Shown here: positions 24,694-33,637 of the stretch, piece after piece
How the letters are laid out: every line of letters starts with the position of its first letter
Numbering within the stretch: the stretch's first letter is position 1
Source: Sphingomonadales bacterium EhC05
Lineage (GTDB): Bacteria; Pseudomonadota; Alphaproteobacteria; Sphingomonadales; Sphingomonadaceae
Assembly: GCA_001650955.1 (NCBI GenBank)
Contig: LXYP01000014.1
Span: forward strand, 32,755-96,754
Direction: 5' to 3'
DNA length: 64,000 bases
The notes under the pieces: model-generated
Told to the model about the DNA's origin: nothing
Database searches by the model: none
Seen by the model: the letters and a program-made list of their open reading frames with translations, nothing else
Program-made: the position numbers and the translations under genes

Positions 24694-26121
24694 TCAGGCT
24701 GCGTTATCAATCCCGAGATCGGCCAGCTTGCGGTATAATGTGGATCGACCGATACCGAGACGGCGGGCCACTTCGGTCATCCGGCCGCGATAATGGCCAA
24801 TCGCCAGCCGAATGACATCGGCCTCGATCTCGTCGAGCGGCCGCAGATTGCCATCCTCACAATAGAGCGTGATCCCAATGCCCTCCGGGCTGCTGGTGAG
24901 ATGCGGGTGGGCATCATCCGATTCTGCAACAAATGAGGCGATTTGCGGAAATTCATCGCAGGTGAGAGCATCGCGATCGCACATGACGGCGGCGCGAAAT
25001 AATACGCTTTGCAACTGGCGGACGTTTCCGGGCCAGTTATAGCTGCGCAACAGATTAAGCGCCTCATCGGTGATTCCGAAGCTCCGCAAGCCCGGTTGAT
25101 GGGCGAGCCGCGACAGAAAATGCCGCGCCAAGGACGGGATATCGCCCGTGCGGTCTCGAAGCGGCGGTATGGTCAGCTGCACGACATTCATCTGATAATA
25201 GAGATCTTCGCGAAACCGGTCTTTCTCAACCTCTGTTTGCAGCCGCCGATTGGTGGCTGCGATGATACGCACATCGAGTTGGAAGCTGTTCGGGCTGCCG
25301 AGCGGCTGGATTTCAGAAGATTTCAAAAAGCGCAGCAGCCGCACTTGGGTTTCGCTGGGAATGCGGTCGACTTCATCCAGGAAAATCGTTCCGCCTTCAG
25401 CCTGCTGGAGCAGACCGATTTTGCGGTCAAATGCGCCCGTAAAAGCGCCTTTTTCATGTCCGAACAGGATGGAATCCAGAAGATTTCCGGTAATCGCGCC
25501 GCAATTCACTTTCAATATCGGCATTTTGGCGCGGGGGCTGGCGGCATGGATTGCGTCGGCAATCACTTCCTTGCCGACACCACCTTCGCCTTCAATCAAA
25601 ACCGGGACGCGCGCCCGTGCGGCTTTTGCAGCAATTGCGAGAGCGGCTCGAAATGCCGGGGTCGCGCCTACAATTTCTTCAAATTCCAACGGTGCAGAGA
25701 TTTTCTCGGTGAGGGGGCGCAATTCGCCGTCCTCTTTTGACGATTCGACAGCAGAGTTAAGTGCTTTGAGCATCAATTCGGGAGCGACGGGCTTGATCAG
25801 ATAGTCGGTCGCACCGGCGCGAACAGCTTCGACGGATTCGGCGATCGAGCCGACAGCGGTCAGCATCAGGATGGGCAAGGCAGGGCGTCGGGATTTGAGT
25901 TCGGCGATGAGTTCGGTAGCTTCGGTCCCGGGAACCCAATTGTCCAATATGATCGCGTCGAGCATCATGCCATCTTGCGTGCCTAATGTAGCAATCGCGG
26001 TTTCTGCATCGCGCGCAAATATCGTACGGAATCCTGCCCGTGATGCGAGCGCGGAGATCAGGCGGCATTGTGCCGGCTCATCATCGATCAGCATCAGTAA
26101 TTTTGTGCCGTTTTGCGCCAT
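24694..26121 (-). CDS. NtrC-type sigma54-dependent response regulator
   Basis: This 475-residue regulator has three domains. The receiver (1-125) has Asp60 in IILDNW, Thr88 and Lys110. The AAA+ domain has Walker A GEGGVGKE (178-185), GAFTGA (225-230), which contacts sigma54, and Walker B IFLDE (246-250). The C-terminal Fis-type HTH has TEVARRLGIGRSTLYRKL. It would activate sigma54 promoters after phosphorylation. ATG 26121 gives MAQNGTKLLMLIDDEPAQCR; the frame upstream to 26208 is not family-like. No cognate histidine kinase is adjacent, so the signal is unknown. Confidence 0.93.
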   Translation of the reverse strand: MAQNGTKLLMLIDDEPAQCRLISALASRAGFRTIFARDAETAIATLGTQDGMMLDAIILDNWVPGTEATELIAELKSRRPALPILMLTAVGSIAESVEAVRAGATDYLIKPVAPELMLKALNSAVESSKEDGELRPLTEKISAPLEFEEIVGATPAFRAALAIAAKAARARVPVLIEGEGGVGKEVIADAIHAASPRAKMPILKVNCGAITGNLLDSILFGHEKGAFTGAFDRKIGLLQQAEGGTIFLDEVDRIPSETQVRLLRFLKSSEIQPLGSPNSFQLDVRIIAATNRRLQTEVEKDRFREDLYYQMNVVQLTIPPLRDRTGDIPSLARHFLSRLAHQPGLRSFGITDEALNLLRSYNWPGNVRQLQSVLFRAAVMCDRDALTCDEFPQIASFVAESDDAHPHLTSSPEGIGITLYCEDGNLRPLDEIEADVIRLAIGHYRGRMTEVARRLGIGRSTLYRKLADLGIDNAA

Positions 26122-26289
26122 TTTTGTCCCGATTGTGCCAGAATGAAGCAATTTTCTAGCAGCAACCGGTAAAGAGCCGATTAAGGAGCCGATAAATTTT
26201 CTATCCAAAATGACGGTTTGAAACGCTTGAGCTGCCTGTAAGACAAGGTTACACTACGAGACTATTCTGAACGACAATATGGGGAAATC

Positions 26290-26412
26290 ATGACTTCGGA
26301 CAATAATATGGACTCGGCCACAGAAACCTACACCGGCTTTTTGTCGATGCTGAAAATTGGCACAATCCTGACCGTCATCGTAACAGTTTTGGTGGTTATT
26401 CTCATTTCCTAA
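26290..26412 (+). CDS. aa3-type cytochrome c oxidase subunit IV-like small protein
   Basis: A 40-residue protein begins MTSDNNMDSATETYTGFLSM and ends with one hydrophobic helix (KIGTILTVIVTVLVVILIS). It fits the very small bacterial aa3-type cytochrome c oxidase subunit IV family, often found just ahead of pntA in sphingomonads and other alphaproteobacteria. It has GGGGAAATC before the ATG and lies 16 nt upstream of pntAA. It may add a helix to the oxidase or act with the transhydrogenase; the linkage is more certain than the role. Confidence 0.75.
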   Translation: MTSDNNMDSATETYTGFLSMLKIGTILTVIVTVLVVILIS

Positions 26413-26428
26413 CTGATTGGAAAAATTT

Positions 26429-27559
26429 GTGAAAATCGCGGTTTTGAAAGAACTCGCCGACGGCGAGATGCGCGTCAGTGCCTCTCCGGAAACGGTCAAG
26501 AAATTCATCGCCATCGGCGCAACCATGTCGATTGAGAAGGGCGCGGGCGAATCTGCGTCGGTTGCTGACAGCGATTATCAAGAAATGGGCGCCACGGTCG
26601 GAACACGTGCGAGCATTTTGAAAGATGCTGACATTGTGCTGGGTGTCCAGGGTCCGGATCCAAAATCGATCAAAGCTATGAAGAAAGGTGCATGGCTGGT
26701 TGCCAGCCTGAATCCTTTCGGCGAACGCGAGCGGGTCGATGAATATGCCAAGCTTGGCATCGACGCGCTGGCGATGGAATTCATGCCGCGAATCACGCGT
26801 GCCCAGTCGATGGACATCCTGTCGTCACAATCCAATCTGTCAGGTTACAAGTCGGTGCTCGAGGCCGCAGCCCATTATGGTCGCGCCTTTCCGATGATGA
26901 TGACGGCAGCAGGCACGGTATCCGCTGCGCGCTGCTTCATCATGGGTGTCGGGGTTGCCGGACTGCAGGCCATTGCCACAGCACGGCGGCTGGGAGCGCA
27001 GGTCAGCGCAACCGATGTACGGGCGGCGACCAAGGAACAGATACAATCGCTCGGTGCAAAGCCGATATTTGTCGAATCCGTTGAAGGTATCGAAGGTGAG
27101 GGCACCGGCGGCTATGCAACTGAAATGAGTGAAGAATATCAGAAAGCACAAGCTGAGCTGGTGTCTTCTCATATTGCCAAACAGGATATCGTCATTACCA
27201 CCGCGCTGATCCCTGGACGACCTGCACCAAGGCTGATTAGCGACGCCCAGATCGCGACCATGCGCAGAGGCAGCGTGATAGTCGATCTCGCAGCCGAGCA
27301 GGGCGGCAATGTCGAAGGCGCGATTGCTGGCAAAGTCGTGGAGAAACATGGCGTCAAAATTGTGGGCGCAGATAATATGCCGTCAAGCCTGGCCGCCGAC
27401 AGTTCCGCCTTATTTGCGCGTAATCTCTATAATTTCCTCTCCGCCTACTGGGATGACGAGGCCAAGCGGCCCGTTCTTCCTGATGATGATGAGGTCACGA
27501 TCGGAATACGCCTGACCAAGGATGGCAAGGTCGTAAATGAGCGCCTTCTGGCGGATTAG
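26429..27559 (+). CDS. pntAA: NAD(P) transhydrogenase subunit alpha, part 1 (domain I)
   Basis: This 376-residue soluble NAD(H)-binding domain I of proton-translocating transhydrogenase couples the proton gradient to NADPH formation. Family blocks are KIAVLKELADGEMRVSASPE at the start, GVQGPDPKSIKAMKKGAWL, FPMMMTAAGTVSAARCFIMG, the Rossmann motif GVGVAGLQAIATARRLGA, and ITTALIPGRPAPRLIS. The GTG at 26429 was chosen to give MKIAVLKEL; a TTG four codons upstream (26417) is the alternative. In this lineage the alpha subunit is split, and pntAB and pntB follow closely. Confidence 0.94.
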   Translation: MKIAVLKELADGEMRVSASPETVKKFIAIGATMSIEKGAGESASVADSDYQEMGATVGTRASILKDADIVLGVQGPDPKSIKAMKKGAWLVASLNPFGERERVDEYAKLGIDALAMEFMPRITRAQSMDILSSQSNLSGYKSVLEAAAHYGRAFPMMMTAAGTVSAARCFIMGVGVAGLQAIATARRLGAQVSATDVRAATKEQIQSLGAKPIFVESVEGIEGEGTGGYATEMSEEYQKAQAELVSSHIAKQDIVITTALIPGRPAPRLISDAQIATMRRGSVIVDLAAEQGGNVEGAIAGKVVEKHGVKIVGADNMPSSLAADSSALFARNLYNFLSAYWDDEAKRPVLPDDDEVTIGIRLTKDGKVVNERLLAD

Positions 27560-27568
27560 GGGGTAGCT

Positions 27569-27865
27569 ATGGACTTTATTTCAATTCTTTCAATTTTCGT
27601 GATGGCCTGTTTTGTCGGCTATTATGTCGTCTGGTCGGTAACCCCGGCGCTGCACACACCACTGATGGCGGTGACCAATGCGATTAGTTCTGTGATTATC
27701 GTCGGTGCGCTGATCGCAGCTGCGGCCGGGTCGCAGGCTGATGGCGGACAGACGGCCAAATGGCTGGGTCTGGTCGGCGTCGTGCTCGCGTCGGTGAATA
27801 TATTTGGCGGCTTTGCCGTGACCGAGCGAATGCTCGCGATGTACAAGAAGAAGGAGCGGAAATAA
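27569..27865 (+). CDS. pntAB: NAD(P) transhydrogenase subunit alpha, part 2 (membrane)
   Basis: This 98-residue membrane subunit has three predicted helices (FISILSIFVMACFVGYYVVW, ALHTPLMAVTNAISSVIIVG with ALIAAAAG, and WLGLVGVVLASVNIFGGFAV) and a short basic tail MYKKKERK. It contributes part of the proton channel (domain II). It starts nine bases after the pntAA stop with GGGG ahead, and its last base overlaps the pntB ATG (TAATG). Confidence 0.93.
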   Translation: MDFISILSIFVMACFVGYYVVWSVTPALHTPLMAVTNAISSVIIVGALIAAAAGSQADGGQTAKWLGLVGVVLASVNIFGGFAVTERMLAMYKKKERK

Positions 27866-29337
27866 TGCGGCGTGCATTGATTGGCGCATCCGCGCTTCTA
27901 TTCTCAACCCCGGCAATGGCTGCATCCGGTGAAGCTGTGAACCCCTGGGTCGCCACAGCTTATCTGGTGGCAGGCGTGCTCTTCATTCTCGCATTGCGCG
28001 GCCTGTCCTCGCCGGAAACCAGCCGGGCGGGCAACCGCTATGGCATGGTCGGCATGCTGATTGCCGTGGTCACAACTCTTTTGACTCACAGCATTGCTAG
28101 CCTGCCCGAAATTGGAGTTGCAATCCTGATTGGCGGCAGCATCGGCTTTATCATGGCGCGTAAGATCGCGATGACCGACATGCCTCAACTTGTGGCCGGT
28201 TTTCATAGCCTTGTCGGCATGGCCGCGGTGCTGGTCGGTATCGCAGCTTATCTCAATCCGGGCGCCTTCGGCATATTGGACGCTGCCGGCGAAATATTGG
28301 TTGTCAGCCGTGTTGAGCTGGGCCTCGGCGTGGCCATTGGTGCGATTACCTTTTCCGGCTCCGTCATTGCCTTTCTCAAACTCAACGGCAACATGTCCGG
28401 TGCACCGATCATGCTGCCGGGACGACATGTTCTGAATCTTGGCGTACTTGTCGCGATTATCGGCCTGACGGCCTATTTCGCTATCGCGCCTACTGTTGGT
28501 ACGGGACCGATTTTCTGGACCATAGTCGGGCTGAGCTTTGCTATCGGTTTCCTGCTGATCATTCCAATTGGCGGCGCAGACATGCCAGTCGTGGTTTCGA
28601 TGCTTAACAGCTATTCCGGCTGGGCCGCTGCGGCGATGGGCTTCACGCTGGGTAATACCGCGATGATCATCACCGGTGCGCTGGTTGGCTCGTCCGGTGC
28701 GATCTTGTCCTATATCATGTGCAAGGCGATGAACCGCAGCTTCATCAGCGTGATCGCAGGCGGCTTTGGCGCTGAAAGCGGTCCCTCAGATGGCGCAGAG
28801 AGAATCGACCGGCCCTATAAACGCGGGTCTGCCGAAGATGCCGCCTATATGATGAAACAGGCAGAAAGCGTGATCATCATTCCAGGTTACGGCATGGCCG
28901 TAGCGCAAGCGCAGCATGCGCTACGCGAGATGGGCGACATGCTCAAAGAAGAAGGTGTCAGCGTTAAATATGCCATCCATCCGGTCGCAGGCCGCATGCC
29001 CGGTCATATGAATGTGCTGCTGGCTGAAGCGAATGTGCCTTATGATGAGGTGTTTGAGCTGGAAGATATCAACAGCGAATTTGCCCAAGCCGATGTCGCG
29101 TTCATCATCGGTGCGAATGACGTGGTCAACCCGGCGGCGAAGACCGATAAAACGTCTCCCATTTATGGCATGCCCGTATTTGATGTTGAAAAGGCCAAAA
29201 CAGTATTTTTCATCAAGCGCTCCATGGGCGGTGTCGGATATGCTGGCGTCGACAATGAGGTTTTCTATATGGATCAGACGATGATGCTGCTCTCTGACGC
29301 TAAGAAAATGTGCGAGGAGATCGTCAAGGCCCTGTAG
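27865..29337 (+). CDS. pntB: NAD(P) transhydrogenase subunit beta
   Basis: This 490-residue subunit carries the remaining membrane helices of domain II and the NADP(H)-binding domain III. The N-terminus may be a signal-like segment (MRRALIGASALLFSTPAMA). Domain III motifs include VIIIPGYGMAVAQAQHALRE, HPVAGRMPGHMNVLLAEANV, FIIGANDVVNPAA and KRSMGGVGYAGVDN. The ATG overlaps the pntAB stop; the internal GAGCGG before it serves as ribosome site. Together the four genes form one operon producing NADPH at the inner membrane. Confidence 0.95.
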   Translation: MRRALIGASALLFSTPAMAASGEAVNPWVATAYLVAGVLFILALRGLSSPETSRAGNRYGMVGMLIAVVTTLLTHSIASLPEIGVAILIGGSIGFIMARKIAMTDMPQLVAGFHSLVGMAAVLVGIAAYLNPGAFGILDAAGEILVVSRVELGLGVAIGAITFSGSVIAFLKLNGNMSGAPIMLPGRHVLNLGVLVAIIGLTAYFAIAPTVGTGPIFWTIVGLSFAIGFLLIIPIGGADMPVVVSMLNSYSGWAAAAMGFTLGNTAMIITGALVGSSGAILSYIMCKAMNRSFISVIAGGFGAESGPSDGAERIDRPYKRGSAEDAAYMMKQAESVIIIPGYGMAVAQAQHALREMGDMLKEEGVSVKYAIHPVAGRMPGHMNVLLAEANVPYDEVFELEDINSEFAQADVAFIIGANDVVNPAAKTDKTSPIYGMPVFDVEKAKTVFFIKRSMGGVGYAGVDNEVFYMDQTMMLLSDAKKMCEEIVKAL

Positions 29338-29717
29338 CAAGTATCGCTTCGCTGTACCAAACGGGGACAGCAGCTGCCATTATACAGGATTTGACAAGGC
29401 TTTCAGCGAGTTTTGAGCTAGTTCCATTTCATGACGTGAACCCTTCACCCGATGGGTGATGCTTCCACTCGAGAAATGGAATCTGATGAAAGATATAGGA
29501 CCTTATCTCAAACTGACGGCGGTTATGGCGCTGGCAGTGTTCCTCGTTTATCAAAGCTCCGCTGAGTCGAAGGAAGATTTCCGCGCCCATGACCATATCG
29601 AGACTCAATGATCGGAATTGATCTGAGAACACTTGTGTTTTCGGACCGTAACGCATAGCCTTTACGCACAATCTAACCACGTTATTTCACGTGGTCTGCC
29701 AAGGGGTTTATAGTAAA
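29338..29717. other. Gap between pntB and the racemase, with one tiny ORF
   Basis: These 380 bases hold no large gene. The only candidate coding feature is the 41-codon plus-strand frame at 29486-29611, described separately. I see no tRNA, repeat or clear terminator; the minus-strand 83-codon frame at 29429-29680 has no protein-like features. Confidence 0.5.
29486..29611 (+). CDS. Possible 41-residue membrane protein
   Basis: The frame reads MKDIGPYLKLTAVMALAVFL and on through VYQSSAESKEDFRAH to Gln41. It has a single hydrophobic segment (about residues 9-22) followed by a polar, charged tail, the usual layout of small inner-membrane proteins. GGA lies six bases before the ATG, a modest ribosome site. 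No family is recognised and length alone cannot exclude chance. Confidence 0.35.
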   Translation: MKDIGPYLKLTAVMALAVFLVYQSSAESKEDFRAHDHIETQ

Positions 29718-30413
29718 ATGCGTAAACTTGGCCTGATCGGGGGCATGTCTTGGGTATCGACCGCTAGCTATTACAAGCGGATCAACAGCACTGTGCAGAA
29801 ACGGCTCGGTGGGTTTTCTAGCGCGCACATGCTGATCGAAAGCGTGAATTTCAGTGAATATGCCCGCCTCCAGTCCGATGATGACTGGGATGCGGCAGCA
29901 GGATTGATGACGAGATCGGCCAAACGGCTCGAGAATTCGGGTGCGACTGCAGTCCTGATCTGCTCCAATGCGATGCACAAAATTTACGATCAGGTGCAAC
30001 CGGAAGTGGGCATACCGATCATTCATATTGCCGATTGCGTTGGTGATAAAATGGTCGCCGACGGCATTAAATCAGCAACGCTGCTGGGCTCTCGCAACGT
30101 CATGACCGAAGGTTTTTATCGCAAACGTCTGGTCGGCAAAGGGATCACACTCAGCCCGCCAGACGAAGAGCGGGTCGAGGAAATTGACCGGATCATCTAT
30201 GAAGAACTGATGTTCAGCATCGTCAAGCGAGACTCCGAGCGGACGATGAAAACCTATATCACCAATATTGCCAAAGGTGATGTCGAGGCTATTGTTTTGG
30301 GATCTACCGAGCTCGACCTGGTGATCGACACCAAGGCAAATATCTTGCCGATATATGACAGTACGGAAATTCACTCCAATGCCGCAGTGGACTGGATTTT
30401 ATCGGACGACTGA
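29718..30413 (+). CDS. Aspartate/glutamate racemase family protein
   Basis: This 231-residue protein starts MRKLGLIGGMSWVSTASYYK, the standard start of the aspartate/glutamate racemase family. Racemisation normally uses two cysteines on opposite faces. The first is present, Cys82 in LICSNAMHK. At the second position the usual LGCTEL reads LGSTELDL, so Ser196 replaces Cys. Some relatives with one Cys and a Ser/Thr partner act on one enantiomer only or with altered specificity. The ATG at 29718 was chosen over a GTG at 29691. It is transcribed alone. Confidence 0.85.
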   Translation: MRKLGLIGGMSWVSTASYYKRINSTVQKRLGGFSSAHMLIESVNFSEYARLQSDDDWDAAAGLMTRSAKRLENSGATAVLICSNAMHKIYDQVQPEVGIPIIHIADCVGDKMVADGIKSATLLGSRNVMTEGFYRKRLVGKGITLSPPDEERVEEIDRIIYEELMFSIVKRDSERTMKTYITNIAKGDVEAIVLGSTELDLVIDTKANILPIYDSTEIHSNAAVDWILSDD

Positions 30414-30503
30414 CCCCTGGCTGCTGTTTTTACTGACAGTAATGTCAATGCTCTTGGCATCGCGATGAATTTAGGTCATTATCCCTGAAAAAGGGAGAGA
30501 GAA

Positions 30504-31697
30504 ATGATCCGCACATTATTGGTGGCAACCGCATTATGTTTGAGCGCACCGACACTGGCCAAAACTATCACCATTGATGCGGGCGCTGATGCGCAGGAGC
30601 GGATACAGGAAGCCCTGATCTTGGCTGAGCCGGGCGACGTTGTTGCACTTGGTGCTGGTCGTTTCGATCTGACCGACGGGCTATCTCTTGATGTGGACAA
30701 TGTGACCGTCATCGGTGCGGGAATGGATCAGACGGTACTCAATTTTGCCGGGCAATTGGGCGCAGGCGAAGGCTTGCTGGTAACCTCTGACCATGTCGTT
30801 CTGCGCGATTTTGCGATCGAAGATAGCAAGGGCGACGGGATCAAGTCGAAAGGCGCGGATAATATCGTCTATTATCAGTTGCGCGTCGAATGGACCCGCG
30901 GACCGCATCCTGAAAATGGAGCTTATGCGATCTATCCGGTCGAGAGCAAAAATGTACTGGTCGACAGTGTGACAACCATCGGTTCCTCGGATGCCGGCAT
31001 CTATGTCGGTCAGTCGGAAAATATCATCGTCCGCAACTCGGTGGCGAAATTCAACGTCGCCGGGATTGAGATTGAGAATAGCGTTGGCGCGGATGTCTAT
31101 AATAATATTGCAGTGAATAATACCGGCGGAATTCTGGTATTTGATCTCCCCAATATTCCCAAACAGGGTGGCCGGGAAGTGCGGGTCTTTGACAATATCG
31201 TGGTCGACAATAATACGCCCAATTTTGCTCCCGAAGGCAATATTGTCGCCGAAGTGCCGACGGGCATGGGGATCATGGTGATGTCACATTATGAGGTTGA
31301 GGTTTTTGACAATATCATCGCCGAAAACGGCACCGGCAATATTCTCATCGTCTCCTATAGCAAGGGGCAGGATGATCCGAACTATAATCCCAAGCCGATT
31401 GATATCCGGATATTTGAAAATAAACATGGTCGCGCGGGCTATAAGCCTGCATTTCCCGGTGGCGAGCAATTGAAAGCGGCCTTTGGTGGTGCGGTCCCGC
31501 CGATTATCGAAGATGGGACCGGCGAGAATATATTGATCGGCGAAGATGTCGCAATCCTCACGCTTGGATTGACAACACCTGGCCAGTCGCTGAGCGAAGC
31601 AAAGCCTGCGCTGTCGCAGGGCGCGACGGAGCCGTTTGACGGGCGTCAACTCAAACCCATTATCCTGCCCCAAGCGATGGAAGATGCCGTCAAATAA
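30504..31697 (+). CDS. Secreted parallel beta-helix repeat protein
   Basis: This 397-residue protein has a signal peptide (MIRTLLVATALCLSAPTLA). Repeats of short strands from about residue 65 to 300 (VTVIGAGMD, VVLRDFAIED, NIIVRNSVAKFN, GADVYNNIAVNN, VRVFDNIVVDNN, VEVFDNIIAENG) form a right-handed parallel beta-helix. It matches the family that is always paired with an SO2930-type diheme cytochrome, whose gene starts in its stop codon here (TAATG). Such helices usually bind or cleave polysaccharides. GGGAGAG precedes the ATG. The joint function of the pair is not established. Confidence 0.85.
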   Translation: MIRTLLVATALCLSAPTLAKTITIDAGADAQERIQEALILAEPGDVVALGAGRFDLTDGLSLDVDNVTVIGAGMDQTVLNFAGQLGAGEGLLVTSDHVVLRDFAIEDSKGDGIKSKGADNIVYYQLRVEWTRGPHPENGAYAIYPVESKNVLVDSVTTIGSSDAGIYVGQSENIIVRNSVAKFNVAGIEIENSVGADVYNNIAVNNTGGILVFDLPNIPKQGGREVRVFDNIVVDNNTPNFAPEGNIVAEVPTGMGIMVMSHYEVEVFDNIIAENGTGNILIVSYSKGQDDPNYNPKPIDIRIFENKHGRAGYKPAFPGGEQLKAAFGGAVPPIIEDGTGENILIGEDVAILTLGLTTPGQSLSEAKPALSQGATEPFDGRQLKPIILPQAMEDAVK

Positions 31698-32710
31698 TGC
31701 GTCTTATCGTCTCTGCGGCCGCTTTGCTGGCCATGGCTCTGTCGCTGGGTGCGCGCGAACCCATGGGCGTCGCTGATGATGTCATCCTGTCGGATGGCCT
31801 GCCGCGCAATCTTGCGGACTATGGATTTTTCAAAGATGCCGCCGGCTGGAAACCCAATGACCGGGTTGTGGCCTATCAGCTGAATATGCCTTTGTTCACC
31901 GATTATGCCGACAAATATCGCTTCATCTATGTGCCCGAGGGCCAGCAGGCCAAGGTCAATGGCGATGGCCTGCTCGAATTCCCTATTGGCTCAGCGCTGA
32001 TCAAGAGTTTCGGCTATGAAATCGAGGGCAGGCCGCGTCTGCTTGAAACCCGCGTCTTGCTGCACCGGACCGATGGCTGGCTGGCCTTGCCCTATGTCTG
32101 GAATGACGATCAGAGCGCCGCCACGCTGAAAGTTGCCGGCAAGCGTATCCCGGTGACATTCACGGATCCGTCCGGCGAAAAACAGACGATCAGCTATGCC
32201 GTGCCGAACAAGAATCAATGCAAGGAATGCCACAGCCTGTCTGATGCCGTGACGCCCATTGGTCCTAAAGCACGCAATCTTGATGACGGTATCCAGCTCG
32301 CCAATTTGGCTGCCCATGGCATTATTGGACAAGCGCCAAAAGTTGCCTATCCCATGCCGGTTTGGCGAAACACCGGTACGGGATCACTCGATCATCGCGC
32401 GAGGGCTTATCTTGATGCCAATTGCGCCCATTGTCACAATGCCAATGGATCAGCCAGCAACTCAAGCCTTTTTCTGACCTATGAAGAGAATATCCCGGTC
32501 CGCTTCGGGATCGAAAAGCGTCCGGTTGCAGCAGGGAGAGGTGCAGGCAATCATGATTTTTCCATCGCACCCGGCGATCCCGACAGAAGCATCATGATCT
32601 ATCGGCTGAAAAGTCTTGATCCTGGCATCGCCATGCCGGAAGTCGGGCGGTCCATGGTTCATACGGAAGGTGTCGAATTGCTGAGCCGATGGATAGCGGA
32701 GATGCAATAG
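31697..32710 (+). CDS. SO2930-family diheme c-type cytochrome
   Basis: This 337-residue periplasmic protein has a signal peptide (MRLIVSAAALLAMALSLGA). It has two c-type haem motifs: CKECH at 175-179 and CAHCH at 243-247. The N-terminal half (LPRNLADYGFFKD, WKPNDRVVAYQLNMPLFTDY, GLLEFPIGSALIKSFGYE) is the typical domain of the SO2930 family. It is translationally coupled to the beta-helix gene. It probably carries electrons during oxidation of an organic substrate; the partner dehydrogenase is not visible. Met residues near the C-terminus (AMPEVGRSMVH) could be axial haem ligands. Confidence 0.87.
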   Translation: MRLIVSAAALLAMALSLGAREPMGVADDVILSDGLPRNLADYGFFKDAAGWKPNDRVVAYQLNMPLFTDYADKYRFIYVPEGQQAKVNGDGLLEFPIGSALIKSFGYEIEGRPRLLETRVLLHRTDGWLALPYVWNDDQSAATLKVAGKRIPVTFTDPSGEKQTISYAVPNKNQCKECHSLSDAVTPIGPKARNLDDGIQLANLAAHGIIGQAPKVAYPMPVWRNTGTGSLDHRARAYLDANCAHCHNANGSASNSSLFLTYEENIPVRFGIEKRPVAAGRGAGNHDFSIAPGDPDRSIMIYRLKSLDPGIAMPEVGRSMVHTEGVELLSRWIAEMQ

Positions 32711-32718
32711 GGAGACGA

Positions 32719-33141
32719 ATGGCTGCCAGAATTGCCCATTGTCATTGCGGTCAATTGCAAATCGTCACTACCGCTGAACCTTATGCGGTTGTGATGTGCC
32801 ATTGCCGCGGCTGCCAACAGCGGACTGGTGCCCCATTTGGAGTTGGTGCCTATTTCGAGCTGAGTGACTGCAATATTTCAGGACAATCAAATGCATATGT
32901 CAGGACCGGCGCGAGCGGGTCGAATTTTGAAAACCGCTTCTGTCCGGACTGCGGGACCACGGTTTACTGGCTGACGCCTTTTCACCCTGAGGCCGTTGGT
33001 ATTGCGGCCGGGGCTTTTGAAGGGGACGACCTGCCGGCGCCGTCGCGCAGTGTCTGGGAAAGCGAACGGCATCACTGGGTGGACGTGCCCACCGAGGACC
33101 GGTGGATAGAAGGACGCAATGGTCCAAGGGTCGGGGATTGA
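32719..33141 (+). CDS. GFA family zinc protein (CENP-V/GFA domain)
   Basis: This 140-residue protein of the glutathione-dependent formaldehyde-activating (GFA/CENP-V) fold starts at the ATG after GGGAGACGA. The zinc-binding cysteines are in HCHCGQLQ, VMCHCRGCQQRTGAPFG and RFCPDCGTT. The family binds zinc and in some cases S-hydroxymethylglutathione, but many members have no proven activity. It begins 8 nt after the cytochrome stop and may be co-transcribed with it. A role in formaldehyde handling is possible but unproven. Confidence 0.88.
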   Translation: MAARIAHCHCGQLQIVTTAEPYAVVMCHCRGCQQRTGAPFGVGAYFELSDCNISGQSNAYVRTGASGSNFENRFCPDCGTTVYWLTPFHPEAVGIAAGAFEGDDLPAPSRSVWESERHHWVDVPTEDRWIEGRNGPRVGD

Positions 33142-33176
33142 TAGCGGTGTTGCCGGTTAGTGGATCGATACTAACC

Positions 33177-33611
33177 CTATTTCACGCGGGTCCAGTTCTG
33201 GCCCTGACAGAAAAATGCGATGCAGCCCTTCATTTTCAAACTGTTCGCTGAGTTCAGACTCACTTCCGACCGATAGGTTTTGCCGGTCTTGGGATCATAG
33301 ACCTTGCCGCGCCAGATTTTCCCATCAGACTTGAATCCGGTCAATATCGCCATCCCCAGAAGCGTGCGATTGCGCAGTTTCTTGTTCGGATTGTTAATGT
33401 CCTTCTGATCGACACCTTCGGGCGGTGTTACGAGATATTTATGGATACGACCGCAGACCGTCGCGCCACATTTCGTTATTTTGACGACAGCGTCGCCTTC
33501 CTCGGTCTTCCAATTGCCATTGATTGATTCAGCTGCGAGGGCTGGGCTGGTCGTTGAAATCAGGGCCGCCAATGCGAGTGCACTGAGCTTAGAAGGAAGT
33601 TTGACTATCAA
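33177..33611 (-). CDS. DUF2147 domain protein, secreted
   Basis: This 144-residue protein has a signal peptide (MIVKLPSKLSALALAALIST, cleavage near ALAAES) and a DUF2147 domain: GNWKTEEGDAVVKITKCG, VCGRIHKY, GMAILTGFKSDGKIWRGKVYDPKTG and LKMKGCIAFFCQGQNWTRV. Four cysteines suggest two disulfides. The TTG start at 33611 is supported by AGGAG six bases upstream. The family is a periplasmic lipocalin-like beta-barrel of unknown ligand. It lies downstream of the MFS transporter gene on the same strand (27-nt gap). Confidence 0.88.
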   Translation of the reverse strand: MIVKLPSKLSALALAALISTTSPALAAESINGNWKTEEGDAVVKITKCGATVCGRIHKYLVTPPEGVDQKDINNPNKKLRNRTLLGMAILTGFKSDGKIWRGKVYDPKTGKTYRSEVSLNSANSLKMKGCIAFFCQGQNWTRVK

Positions 33612-33637
33612 CGTTATTCTCCTGAAATGATAAACAT

